Of a stretch of DNA of 64,000 bases, positions 24,362 through 34,386 are shown one piece after another. The translations under genes were made by a program, and so were the position numbers. Within the stretch, counting starts at the first letter, position 1, and each line of letters begins with the position of its first letter. A model generated the notes under the pieces. It did no database searches and had not been told where the DNA came from. It saw nothing but the letters and a program-made list of their open reading frames with translations. Source of the DNA: Botrimarina hoheduenensis (GTDB lineage: Bacteria > Planctomycetota > Planctomycetia > Pirellulales > Lacipirellulaceae); contig NZ_SJPH01000009.1 in NCBI RefSeq assembly GCF_007859815.1, positions 62,001 to 126,000 of the forward strand, given 5' to 3'.

Positions 24362-24597
24362 CAGCGGGCGTGCCCGGAGGGTTGACCCGCAAGCGATCCG
24401 GAGGGGGTGATACGTTGCGTTGGAAGCTTCCGGCGAGCGACCAGGCCACGTTGGCTATGGCCTAGCGTTAACTAGGCAGCCAAAGCGTAGTTACCTTCGG
24501 CAATTGAAGGTGTGCGATCGGCTTTTTACGTGGGCCACCGATCAACCACGACACGCCACTTACGCTTCGACAACCCGGTCGAACCCAGTTCGCCCCC
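24223..24597 (-). ncRNA. ssrA: tmRNA (transfer-messenger RNA)
   Basis: tmRNA rescues stalled ribosomes and adds a degradation tag. The 5' end GGGGGCGAACUGGGUUCGAC (from 24597) and the 3' end ...GGUUCGAUUCCCGCCGCCUCCA (to 24223) form a 7-bp acceptor stem (GGGGGCG with CGCCUCC) and a T arm. The CCA end is not encoded. The tag frame opens after the typical ACGUAAAAA sequence: the resume codon GCC is at 24522-24520 and the stop UAG at 24474-24472. The tag reads ADRTPSIAEGNYALAA, with the usual ALAA end for ClpXP recognition. The length, 375 nt, is normal. The gene is the integration target of the element on its left; its structure is intact after integration. Confidence 0.95.
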
Positions 24598-24716
24598 GGT
24601 CTTCTCTTATCCTACTCCACCGCTTACTCGGAGAGAAGCGACCGAACCAACTGGTAGTGCCTTAAGGCCGGATTGCTGCCGAAACGTCGTGGACGATCGC
24701 CCCGGTCGCTGGCAAG

Positions 24717-24753
24717 AAAACGCTGGGAAGAAAACGCTGGCACAAAACGCTGG
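24717..24753. repeat. Three direct copies of AAAACGCTGG upstream of ssrA
   Basis: AAAACGCTGG occurs at 24717-24726, 24731-24740 and 24744-24753, with a partial copy (CGCTGG) at 24707. The gap 24598-24903 between ssrA and the antiporter gene otherwise shows no gene. The repeats lie about 120 bp upstream of the tmRNA start; they could be a binding array, though they may also be neutral. A promoter for ssrA should lie in 24600-24660 but no convincing boxes were found. Confidence 0.6.
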
Positions 24754-24903
24754 CAGGCTTCGCGCGGGCTGAGAGGGGTGGGGCGCGCTCGCGAAGCGGC
24801 GGCGCTGGCGAAATGGGGCGTGATGCCCGTAAAATCGACCACTTTGACATCGGTAACCGGCGGGCTGCTCGGCCGTCGGTTCTAAGCAACTTGGCAGGGC
24901 ATT

Positions 24904-26010
<1,107 letters not shown>

Positions 26011-26120
26011 AAGCTTCTCAACAACGGGTGCTTAACTGCCGATGCCGTCGTCCCCACCGCGGAGTGACGCTCAGCTACGGTTATCTTGTCTGACCTCAAC
26101 CGCCACTTTGAGTCCTTCTG

Positions 26121-27455
26121 ATGGTTGCATTCCGCCTCTCGGTGATGATGTTCCTCCAGTTTTTCACCTGGGGGGCGTGGTTCGTCACGCTGGCACTGTG
26201 CCTTGGCGCTAAAGGGTTAGATGACGCGATCGGAGGGGCGTATCAGAGCGCCCCAATCGCAGCGATCATCGCTCCGCTATTCCTGGGCTTGATTGCCGAC
26301 CGGTTGTTCCCCTCACAGATTGTCCAGGGAGCACTGATGCTGCTGGGGGCGGGGCTGATGTGGCTGGCGACAGCGGCGGTCGAGGCCGGCGAGGGGACGC
26401 GTGCCGTGTGGCTGTTTACCGCTTACATGCTGTGCTACATGCCAACGCTGGGCCTGGGCAACTCGATCGCCTTTGCCAACATCGATGACCAGAACAAGTT
26501 CCCTGCGATCCGTGTGTGGGGAACCATCGGCTGGATCGTGGCGGGGCTGTACGTTGGCGCACGCGGGCTGTCGGACAGCACAGAAATCTTGCGGCTGGCG
26601 ACCTACGCCTCGCTCGCGTTTGGCCTGTACAGCTTTACGCTGCCCCACACGCCGCCACCCGCCAAGGGCAAACCCATGAACCTGGGCAGCCTGTTCATGG
26701 TGGACGCCTTTGGGCTGCTGAAGAACCCCTCGTTTGCCGTCTTTATCGCGTGCTCGACGCTCGTCTGTATCCCGCTGGCCTACTACTACAGCTTTACCTC
26801 AAAGCTGCTCGATCAGACCGGTTTTGAGCAGGTGGCTTCGACGATGACGCTCGGCCAGATGAGCGAGATTATCTTCATGCTGCTGATCCCGTTCTTCTTC
26901 CGCCGTTTGGGCGTGAAGTGGATGATCTTGATCGGCATGCTGGCCTGGGTTCTGCGCTACCTGCTGTTTGCGTTCGGAGCCCCGGATCAAGCGACATGGA
27001 TGCTCTTGGCGGGCGTGATCCTGCACGGCATCTGCTACGACTTCTTTTTTGTGACCGGGTTCATGTACACCGACCAAAAATCCCCGGAGTCGGTACGCAG
27101 TCAGGCACAAAGCATGCTGGTTTTCTTCACGCAGGGCATTGGCATGTACTTCGGCTTTTGGATCGCGGGAGACCTCTTTGGGAAAACCATGACCAAGCAA
27201 GCCGAGCTATCCGAAGCGATCGCCGCCGCGCGGCCGGCTTCGGAAGTCGGCTTCTTCGAGTCTTTCGGGAAGATGTTCTCTCAGAACATGCCGGCGGGCA
27301 TCGATCCGGCCCTGTTGTCCGAGACGATGGCCCAATGGAAAGAGTTCTGGCTGGTTCCCGCGGGCATGGCGGCTGCTATTGCGGTCGTGTTCTTCCTGGC
27401 GTTCTGGGACCGGGTTGATCGCGAGGCGGCTCTGGGCGAGAAGGCAGCCGAATAG
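26121..27455 (+). CDS. MFS permease related to nucleoside:H+ symporters (NupG/XapB type)
   Basis: A 444-aa transporter with about twelve hydrophobic segments. The start MFLQFFTWGAWFVTLALCL, then GAYQSAPIAAIIAPLFLGLIADRLF, and later the segment FFRRLGVKWMILIGMLAWVLRYLLFAFG match the nucleoside permease group in the major facilitator superfamily. Planctomycetes often carry several copies, whose true substrates are unknown. The C-terminal half has a long loop (TMTKQAELSEAIAAARPASEVGFF..., about 355-395) not usual in NupG. The gene stands between the Ca2+ antiporter and the exporter cluster with gaps of 110 and 187 bp, so it is probably a single unit. The exact substrate is not known. Confidence 0.8.
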   Translation: MVAFRLSVMMFLQFFTWGAWFVTLALCLGAKGLDDAIGGAYQSAPIAAIIAPLFLGLIADRLFPSQIVQGALMLLGAGLMWLATAAVEAGEGTRAVWLFTAYMLCYMPTLGLGNSIAFANIDDQNKFPAIRVWGTIGWIVAGLYVGARGLSDSTEILRLATYASLAFGLYSFTLPHTPPPAKGKPMNLGSLFMVDAFGLLKNPSFAVFIACSTLVCIPLAYYYSFTSKLLDQTGFEQVASTMTLGQMSEIIFMLLIPFFFRRLGVKWMILIGMLAWVLRYLLFAFGAPDQATWMLLAGVILHGICYDFFFVTGFMYTDQKSPESVRSQAQSMLVFFTQGIGMYFGFWIAGDLFGKTMTKQAELSEAIAAARPASEVGFFESFGKMFSQNMPAGIDPALLSETMAQWKEFWLVPAGMAAAIAVVFFLAFWDRVDREAALGEKAAE

Positions 27456-27642
27456 CCTCTGCCGCCCTACCTTTAAGGCGGGGGGTTAGGGTCTAAGCCT
27501 TGCGAAGGAGGAATTCGCGTGGAGCATTCTTGCTCTGGGCTGGAGTCGTCGGGGCCGCGGGGTCGATCAAGCTGATACAGGCCGGCGTTTGCGCACAGCT
27601 TGCGTAAACGCTAGGTTTGCCCTGTCATCTCCCTTTGCTCCG

Positions 27643-30393
27643 ATGCCTCAATTCACCCTGCCGAGGACTGTGCGCGCCACTTTGGCGTTGCTCACGGCAG
27701 CGGTGGTGCTGGCATCGCTATCGGGGTGCAGCCGGTCGCGCGCCCGCCGCAGCGCAGACCGCGAGGCCTATTGCCTCATCGATCAGAAGTCGGTCGTTGC
27801 GGGAAAAGGGCAAGGGAGCTACCGCATCGGGATTGATCCGTGCTCGCGGATGCACGACGAGAACGATCCCGACTGCCCCCCGATGCCGCCCGATGATCCG
27901 CTCTCGCACCGTTACATGGAGTGTGTCGATAACAAGCGGGGGGCTAAGTGCTGGCGCGAAGCGCCGCGCACCCCCTATGTCGAGGCACGCCAGTGGCGCT
28001 CGTGCCTGCCGCTCGATGAGCGCGGCAAGCTGGTGCTGGACACCGAAGGGGCGGTCCGCCTTGGGCTGCTGCACGATCCGGGATACCAGCGTGAGCTAGA
28101 GGAACTCTACCTCTCGGCGCTCGACGTGGCGTTTGAACGATTCCGCTTCGACACGCAGTTGTTTGGCGGGGTGTCCGCCTTTTACGAAGTCGATGGCGCG
28201 CTCGATACCTCGAACGTGATCATTGAGCCGAGCGACTTTGGCAATCGCTGGCGACTCCAGCGGCTGACGGCTACGGGGGGGGAGCTCACGGTGGGGCTCG
28301 CCAACTCGCTGGTTTGGCAGCTCGCCGGGACGGATAGCTATCGGGGGTCTACGTTGCTCGATTTTTCGCTGGTGCAACCGCTGTTGCGGGGCGGCGGCAG
28401 GGTGCGCGTGATGGAACGGCTAACCGTTGCCGAGCGGACGCTGCTGGCCAACGTCCGTGCCATGGAGCGATTCCAACGCGAATACTATCTGCAGATCGTC
28501 ACCGGGAGATTCGCGAGCGGAGGGCCCCAGCGGCGGGGCGGATTGCTCGGCGGAGCGGGTCTCACCAACTTTACGGGGGTGGCGTTTGGCGTTGGCGGTG
28601 GTGGTGGCGGTTTTGGTGGCTTTGGCAATGGTGGCGGAGCCGGTGCGGCTGGGGCAGGGGGCTACCTCGGGCTGTTGCAAACCCAGCAGGTGCTCCGCAA
28701 TCAGCGGGCAAACGTCGCGGGGTTGCGGGAAAGCACCCAGCAGCTCGAAGCGACCTACGATGCGGGCCGCATCGACCGCTTTCAGGTCGATCTTGCACGG
28801 CAAGCGCTGTTCAACGCACAGAGTGTGCTGCTAAGCGCTGAAGCGAACTACCAAACGTCGCTCGACAACTTCCTGACGGGACTCGGGCTGCCGCCCGATC
28901 TGCCCCTTGTGGTTCGCGACCGTTTGCTTGATCAGTTTAATCTGCTCGAACCGCGGCTGACCGACCTGCAGAACGCGACCTCGGATGCTCTGCAGCGGAT
29001 CCGCGTTGTTTCCTCGGACTCCGACGCCCTCGCCCAAGGCATTGGCCCGGCGCTAGTCGCGGCACCGCCCAAAGCACGCGACGAGGATGAGATCCTGCCC
29101 GAGCCCCTGGTTGCTAACCCTCTGCCCGCGCTCTTGGTGGCTGAAGCACGCGAATTGATGAGCACGGCGATCGATTTGGCGGCAGCAGTCGAAGCGGACC
29201 TTCAGCGCTTGCACGCGGTTGCGCCGGCGCGAAAGACCCATCTGCTCGAGCTCGCCACACGCGAAGAAGTTTCCGCTACCAATATCGATCTTCGTTTGGT
29301 TAATCCGGAACGGCTTGACGAGCGGATCGCAGCACTTGATGAAGACTTTGCGAGCTGGGCCCAGTCGTTTGAGAAACTCGCCGTCGCGGTAGCGGACCTC
29401 AGCCTCGAGACCAACGAAGACGCGGTCGCACCGCTCCTCGCGCGGCTCTCGGCCCAGCTGTTAGAGTTGTCGCTCCTGCAAGCACGGGCCCGGCTTGATA
29501 CGATCGATATCGAGCCGACCGAGATCACCTCGCTAGAGGCCATGCAGATCGCACGGGTGCGGCGGCGGGACTGGGCCAACGCCCGCGCTTCGTTGGTCGA
29601 TTCTTGGCGACTGGTCCACTTCAACGCCAACGATCTGCAGAGCGCCGTCGATATTGTCGTCGACGGCGAAATCGGTAGCACGACGGCGGATCCCTTTCCG
29701 ATTGGTGCCGACAACGGCCGCCTCAGTGTTGGTTTAGAGTTTGACTCGCCAACCTCGCGCCTCGCCGAACGCAACGTCTACCGCCAGTCGCTCATCGAAT
29801 ACCAACAGGCGCGGCGGAACTACTACCGGTTTGTGGACGGTATCCACCAGAGCCTCCGCGGTACGCTCCGCCAAGTGAGGCTAAACGAAGTGAATCTCGA
29901 GCTGCGAAGGGAGGCCGTCTTTGTCGCGATCGCTCAGGTGGATCTCACACGGCTCCGGCTTTCGGAGCCTCCCAAGCCGGGCGAAGAGGATCAGTTCAAC
30001 AACACAACCGCCCGCGACCTCGTGCAAGCTCTCGGCGACCTGCTGAATGCACAGAACGACCTGTTAAGCGTGTGGGTCAATAACCGGGTGCAGCGGCTTA
30101 ACCTTGAACTCGATCTGGGCCTGATGCTGGTCGACTCGGAGGGGCTGCGGGTTGATATCGATCAGCCGTTGCGATCATTTGTTCCGGACGGACCCTGCCC
30201 CGGAGGAGCCGACGTGCGCGAGGTACTACCGCTGGGGCAATCGGCGCGTACCGACAATTCTGCGATCCAAGCTCCGCAGGCAGCCGAGGCCCCGCGATCG
30301 GACGGCGCGCTTCTCCCGAAGCAGGAGAGCAGCGCTCCGCTGCCTGTGCCCCCCGCGCAAGGCTCCAACATTCTGGAGAAAGCGGGCGCTTAG
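27643..30393 (+). CDS. TolC-family outer membrane lipoprotein of a tripartite exporter
   Basis: A 916-aa protein, nearly twice TolC length. The start at 27643 is used because it opens a lipoprotein signal (MPQFTLPRTVRATLALL...VVLASLSGCSR, lipobox LSGC). Two stretches with the coiled alpha-barrel pattern are seen: about 120-450 (LEELYLSALDVAFERFRFDTQLFGG, and LRESTQQLEATYDAGRIDRFQVDLARQALFNAQ) and about 640-830 (LARVRRRDWANARASLVD, ...YQQARRNYYRFVDGIHQSLRGTLRQ). A Gly-rich insert at about 300-350 (GVGGGGGGFGGFGNGGGAG) interrupts the first half. The central part (about 460-640) is helical and has no TolC counterpart. The C-terminal end is a low-complexity tail. Upstream of a HlyD-like adaptor and an ABC pair, it should form the outer membrane channel of the exporter. 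Confidence 0.8.
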   Translation: MPQFTLPRTVRATLALLTAAVVLASLSGCSRSRARRSADREAYCLIDQKSVVAGKGQGSYRIGIDPCSRMHDENDPDCPPMPPDDPLSHRYMECVDNKRGAKCWREAPRTPYVEARQWRSCLPLDERGKLVLDTEGAVRLGLLHDPGYQRELEELYLSALDVAFERFRFDTQLFGGVSAFYEVDGALDTSNVIIEPSDFGNRWRLQRLTATGGELTVGLANSLVWQLAGTDSYRGSTLLDFSLVQPLLRGGGRVRVMERLTVAERTLLANVRAMERFQREYYLQIVTGRFASGGPQRRGGLLGGAGLTNFTGVAFGVGGGGGGFGGFGNGGGAGAAGAGGYLGLLQTQQVLRNQRANVAGLRESTQQLEATYDAGRIDRFQVDLARQALFNAQSVLLSAEANYQTSLDNFLTGLGLPPDLPLVVRDRLLDQFNLLEPRLTDLQNATSDALQRIRVVSSDSDALAQGIGPALVAAPPKARDEDEILPEPLVANPLPALLVAEARELMSTAIDLAAAVEADLQRLHAVAPARKTHLLELATREEVSATNIDLRLVNPERLDERIAALDEDFASWAQSFEKLAVAVADLSLETNEDAVAPLLARLSAQLLELSLLQARARLDTIDIEPTEITSLEAMQIARVRRRDWANARASLVDSWRLVHFNANDLQSAVDIVVDGEIGSTTADPFPIGADNGRLSVGLEFDSPTSRLAERNVYRQSLIEYQQARRNYYRFVDGIHQSLRGTLRQVRLNEVNLELRREAVFVAIAQVDLTRLRLSEPPKPGEEDQFNNTTARDLVQALGDLLNAQNDLLSVWVNNRVQRLNLELDLGLMLVDSEGLRVDIDQPLRSFVPDGPCPGGADVREVLPLGQSARTDNSAIQAPQAAEAPRSDGALLPKQESSAPLPVPPAQGSNILEKAGA

Positions 30394-30525
30394 CCCCCAG
30401 CTAGGCTGGGCGAACCGCTCCGCAGTGCGGATAATAGTTGGTGGACTCTCTGTCGTGGTCGACTCGTGCGATCCGGGAGCGGGTCATTTGATTCCGACGG
30501 TTTCACCCATCAACGGTCTCCCCCA

Positions 30526-32085
30526 ATGCCTGCTTTACGACGCGATCGCCGAGCAGCTAGTGCGGTTTGGATGCTGCTGCTGATGGCGGGTGCCGCCGGT
30601 GGTGGTTGGTGGGCCTGGCAGTTGCTGTCGCCGGCTCCGATCGATACCAAGAAGCACGACGCGCTGCTGCACACAGTTGAGCGGGATGACTTCGAGTTGC
30701 TTGTCACGGAGCGTGGCACGATCGAATCGGCCGGCAGCGCTGAAGTGCGTTCGCAGGTGCAAGCAACCGATCCCGCGGGGGTCGCCATCTTGAGGATCGT
30801 TCCCGAGGGGACCGAGGTCCAAGAAGGGGATTTTCTTGTCGAGCTGGACAGCTCATCGCTGCTGTCGGAGAGGACCCTCCAAAAGGTAAAGGTCAACACC
30901 GCGCAAGCGGTTGCGGTCGAAGCACGTAATAAGCACGAGACCGCCTTGATCGCGCTCGAAGAGTACGTTAATGGCAAGTATGTGCAAGAGCGGCAGACCA
31001 TTCTCAGCGAGGTCTTTGTCAAGGAAGAGGACTTAAGCCGGGCCGTTGACTATCTGGCCTACAGCAAGCGGCTAGCAGGCAAGGGCTATGTCAACGAGCT
31101 GCAGCTTGAAGCCGATCGCTTCTCGGTAGAAAAATCGCGTAACGAACTCGACGCCGCCAAGACCAAGCTCCGCGTGCTGGATGAGTACACCAAGGCCAAA
31201 GAGGTCAAGACGCTCGAATCCGAGATCATCATCACCAAAGCCAAGTGGGACTCAGAGCAAAGCTCTTATGACCTAGAGGCGGCACGCTTGGAGTCGATCG
31301 AAGACCAGATCAAGAAGTGCCTCATCACTTCTCCCAAGTCGGGAGTGGTTAACTATGCCCACGACAACAACGGATGGAATAACGACGGCTTTGTTGTCGA
31401 GGAGGGAGCCAAGGTTCGCGAACGCCAGATGATCATTCGGCTTCCCGATCCGACCAAGATGGAGGTTGCCGTCGAGATCAACGAGACGCTGGTTCAGTAT
31501 GTAAAGCAGGGCATGCCCGCGTCGGTTTCGCTTGTCGGTTCCGAAGGGCTCGTCTTGAGCGGAACCGTGCGGAAGGTGAACCAATATGCTCAGCCCGACA
31601 ATTGGCGCCGCGCGAACGTCAAGGAGTACAAGGCGCTTGTTGCTATCGATGAAGCTTCCGACGCTGCTAAAACGGGCATGACGGCTTCGGTCACGATTAG
31701 CTCGATCTACGAACCGAAGGTGCTTCAGGCTCCGGTGGAAGCGATCTACGCCCACGGCGATACCAACTACTGTTTTGTGGACCGTGGCGATGGCCTCGAA
31801 GCGCAACGCGTCGAGTGCGGACCGACAAACGATCGGTTCATTGTTGTGCGCTCGGGGCTCGAGCAAAACGATCGCGTGGCGATCAATCCGCGGCGGCTGG
31901 TGGACCGAGTGGATCTGCCCGAGCTGACCCCCGAACAGTCGCAGCAAGCGGTCAATACGGGTGGAGGATCGAACGAGCTGCGTAAGCGCACCGCTTCCCG
32001 CAAGGCCGAGCCCGCTGCCGCAGTGAAGAGCACTGCGACCGAAACCACCACCGACGCCGACACAACGGCACCGGTGGGAGGCTAG
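30526..32085 (+). CDS. HlyD/MacA-like periplasmic adaptor of an ABC exporter
   Basis: A 519-aa membrane fusion protein. The ATG at 30526 is used, giving a basic start and one membrane anchor (AASAVWMLLLMAGAAGGGWWAWQLL). The first lipoyl-like half (SAEVRSQVQATDPAGVAILRIVPEGTEVQEGDFLVELD, about 65-105) is followed by a long coiled-coil hairpin (about 120-265) and the second half (KCLITSPKSGVVNYAHDNNG). A beta-barrel part (MIIRLPDPTKMEVAVEINETLVQYVKQGMPASVSL) comes next. The C-terminal tail is Ala/Thr-rich and probably disordered. It is placed between the TolC-like gene and the ATPase gene and should bridge the MacB-like permease to the channel. Confidence 0.87.
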   Translation: MPALRRDRRAASAVWMLLLMAGAAGGGWWAWQLLSPAPIDTKKHDALLHTVERDDFELLVTERGTIESAGSAEVRSQVQATDPAGVAILRIVPEGTEVQEGDFLVELDSSSLLSERTLQKVKVNTAQAVAVEARNKHETALIALEEYVNGKYVQERQTILSEVFVKEEDLSRAVDYLAYSKRLAGKGYVNELQLEADRFSVEKSRNELDAAKTKLRVLDEYTKAKEVKTLESEIIITKAKWDSEQSSYDLEAARLESIEDQIKKCLITSPKSGVVNYAHDNNGWNNDGFVVEEGAKVRERQMIIRLPDPTKMEVAVEINETLVQYVKQGMPASVSLVGSEGLVLSGTVRKVNQYAQPDNWRRANVKEYKALVAIDEASDAAKTGMTASVTISSIYEPKVLQAPVEAIYAHGDTNYCFVDRGDGLEAQRVECGPTNDRFIVVRSGLEQNDRVAINPRRLVDRVDLPELTPEQSQQAVNTGGGSNELRKRTASRKAEPAAAVKSTATETTTDADTTAPVGG

Positions 32086-32090
32086 ATTGC

Positions 32091-32891
32091 ATGCCCGCCT
32101 CAGCATCTAACGAGATGCCTGCCGCTGACCTGCCACCCCGCACAGAAAAACTGGCGGCGAGCATCCGCCAGTTGTGCAAAGAGTACCGCTTGAGCAGCGG
32201 CTCTGTTGTCGCGCTGCGAGACGTCTCCTTCGATGTGCCTGAGGGAGACTTTGTCTCGATTATGGGGCCCTCGGGGTCGGGTAAGAGCACGCTACTCAAT
32301 CTCCTGGGCTGCTTGGATCGGCCCACGAGCGGGGGATACTTCTTGGGCACCGACGATGTGGCGCGGATGTCAGACGATCAACTCGCCGATGTGCGTGCCA
32401 ATCGTCTGGGGTTCGTCTTTCAATCGTTCAACCTGTTGCCCGCCCTCTCGGTGTTAGAGAATATCGAGCTTCCGCTGCACTACAGCGGACAGCTTAGTCG
32501 TACCTCGCGGCAGCGGTGCGAACGACTCGCACAGCGTGTCGGTCTGGGGGATCGGATGGATCACCGCCCGATGCAGCTCTCGGGCGGACAGCAGCAACGG
32601 GTGGCGATCGCTCGCAGCCTGGTCAACGACCCGCGTTTCTTGCTCGCCGACGAGCCGACCGGGAACCTGGATACTTCAACCACCGCCGAGATCCTCGATC
32701 TGCTGACCGAACTCAATAACGAAGGGCGGACCATCTTGCTCGTGACCCACGAGCCGGAGGTCGCGGACCTGACTCGTCGGACCGTCGTGCTGCGTGACGG
32801 GGGGCTCATCTACGATGGCCCCCCCACCGGTGCCCGAGCCGCGCTGCAAGCCACAGCGGTTCGCGCGACGGCATCGGAGGTACACCGATGA
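32091..32891 (+). CDS. ABC exporter ATPase (MacB/LolD type)
   Basis: A 266-aa ATP-binding cassette protein. Walker A is GPSGSGKST (about residues 60-68), the Q loop is FQSFNLLPALSVLENIELP, the signature is LSGGQQQR (about 163-170), and Walker B is FLLADEPTGNLD followed by the H-loop VTHEPE. These fit the LolD/MacB group of the family. A GGGAGG site overlapping the end of the adaptor gene sets the start at 32091. The stop overlaps the start of the permease gene (ATGA), so the two are made together. It powers export of an unknown substrate, such as a macrolide-like drug, peptide or lipid. Confidence 0.95.
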   Translation: MPASASNEMPAADLPPRTEKLAASIRQLCKEYRLSSGSVVALRDVSFDVPEGDFVSIMGPSGSGKSTLLNLLGCLDRPTSGGYFLGTDDVARMSDDQLADVRANRLGFVFQSFNLLPALSVLENIELPLHYSGQLSRTSRQRCERLAQRVGLGDRMDHRPMQLSGGQQQRVAIARSLVNDPRFLLADEPTGNLDTSTTAEILDLLTELNNEGRTILLVTHEPEVADLTRRTVVLRDGGLIYDGPPTGARAALQATAVRATASEVHR

Positions 32892-34210
32892 CCGCTGCCC
32901 TGGCACGCTATAGCCGCACAGTGCGGCTGAGCATCAAGAGTTTGCTCTTGCACCCCATGCGGTCGGCACTCACCGTGCTCGGCATCTTGATTGGGGTCAC
33001 GAGTGTGGTTTGGCTGCTCGCGATTGGCGAGGGGATTAGCCAGGCCTCGCAGCAGCAGATCGCAGCGCTCGGGGCCAACAACATTATCGTGCGTACGATC
33101 AAGCCCACGAGCGATGATTTTGACGGCAGCGGATACGGGGTGACTCGCGCCGACTATGTAACGCTTAACTCAACGCTTCCAACCATCGATGCGGCCGTTC
33201 CGATTCGAGAAGTAAAGGCCGAGCTACGCCGCGGCCGACGCTCGTACGAAGGAAGACTCGTTGGTTCAACACCAGAATACGAGCGGGTCGCGCGCCTCAA
33301 AATCGCTGAGGGTCGGTTCTTGACCGATATCGATGGCGAACGCCAACGCAATCACTGCGTGCTCTCGGCTCAAGTCGCGGAGAAGCTTTGGCCGATTGGC
33401 TCTCCGCTTGGGGACTTCGTGCAGGTCGATCACGAGTTCTACAAAGTGGTTGGAATTGTCGAACCCCGTGCGGCATCGGCCGGCATCGGAGGCTCGATGG
33501 CCGCAGAAGATTATTCGAAGGATGTGTACATCCCGATCCGGACGATGTGGCAGCGACTGGGGGACCAAATCATCCAGGTGCAACCGGGACAGTTTCGACG
33601 CGATCTTATCGAGATGACCCAGGTCACCCTCCGAGTCGGGCAGCCAGATGAAGTGATTCGTACGGCCGACGTGGTCCGCAACACGCTGGATCGGACCCAC
33701 ACGCTCGAGGACTATGCCGTAACCGTTCCCATGGAGCTGCTGGAGCAAGCGAACACGACACGGCTGATGTTCATGGTGCTGCTGGGCATCATCGCGGCGA
33801 TCTCGCTCGTGGTGGGTGGCATCGGGATCATGAATATCATGCTGGCCACCGTGACCGAGCGGACACGCGAGATTGGCATCCGCCGTGCGCTGGGGGCCAA
33901 ACGCCGTGACATCGTCGGGCAGTTTCTGACCGAGAGCGTCGTGCTGTCGATTGTTGGCGGGGCGCTCGGAGTAGCGGGCGGGTTGCTCTGTCGGCCGGGA
34001 GCCTTGTGGATACGCGATCTTTTGGAGCGTTCCATCCCCGAGCAGATGGCCGCCCTGCCCGATATCGTACGCAACATCGAGCCCCAGCTCGTCCCGTGGT
34101 CGATTCCGCTAGCGCTCGGGATCTCGGCCGTTGTGGGCGTGGTCTTTGGTGTCTATCCGGCGGTCCGCGCAGCGCGACTTGATCCGATTGAGGCGCTCCG
34201 CCACAACTAA
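32888..34210 (+). CDS. MacB/FtsX-type ABC permease
   Basis: A 440-aa permease with the MacB layout: an N-terminal membrane helix (MRSALTVLGILIGVTSVVWLLAIGEG), a large periplasmic domain (about 60-285), and three C-terminal helices. The motif GIGIMNIMLATVTERTREIGIRRALGAKRRDI (about 310-345), the coupling region, is diagnostic, and the end VFGVYPAVRAARLDPIEALRHN is typical. The ATPase is encoded separately (unlike E. coli MacB, where the two are fused). The start overlaps the ATPase stop. With the adaptor and TolC-like protein it makes up a complete tripartite pump. Confidence 0.95.
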   Translation: MTAALARYSRTVRLSIKSLLLHPMRSALTVLGILIGVTSVVWLLAIGEGISQASQQQIAALGANNIIVRTIKPTSDDFDGSGYGVTRADYVTLNSTLPTIDAAVPIREVKAELRRGRRSYEGRLVGSTPEYERVARLKIAEGRFLTDIDGERQRNHCVLSAQVAEKLWPIGSPLGDFVQVDHEFYKVVGIVEPRAASAGIGGSMAAEDYSKDVYIPIRTMWQRLGDQIIQVQPGQFRRDLIEMTQVTLRVGQPDEVIRTADVVRNTLDRTHTLEDYAVTVPMELLEQANTTRLMFMVLLGIIAAISLVVGGIGIMNIMLATVTERTREIGIRRALGAKRRDIVGQFLTESVVLSIVGGALGVAGGLLCRPGALWIRDLLERSIPEQMAALPDIVRNIEPQLVPWSIPLALGISAVVGVVFGVYPAVRAARLDPIEALRHN

Positions 34211-34386
34211 TGGCTCAAAGGGAGACGACGGGCGTGGTGAAGGAGTGGTGAAGAGCTGGCCGCGATGGACTATTGACGATCAGCGAGCTGCGAAACACAA
34301 CACTAGCTGATCCTCGCGTCCTGCCGGATCGGCTGATGCGGGTGTAATAACCGACCTACTACTGTCCCCTTTGCGAACCCTGTTTT

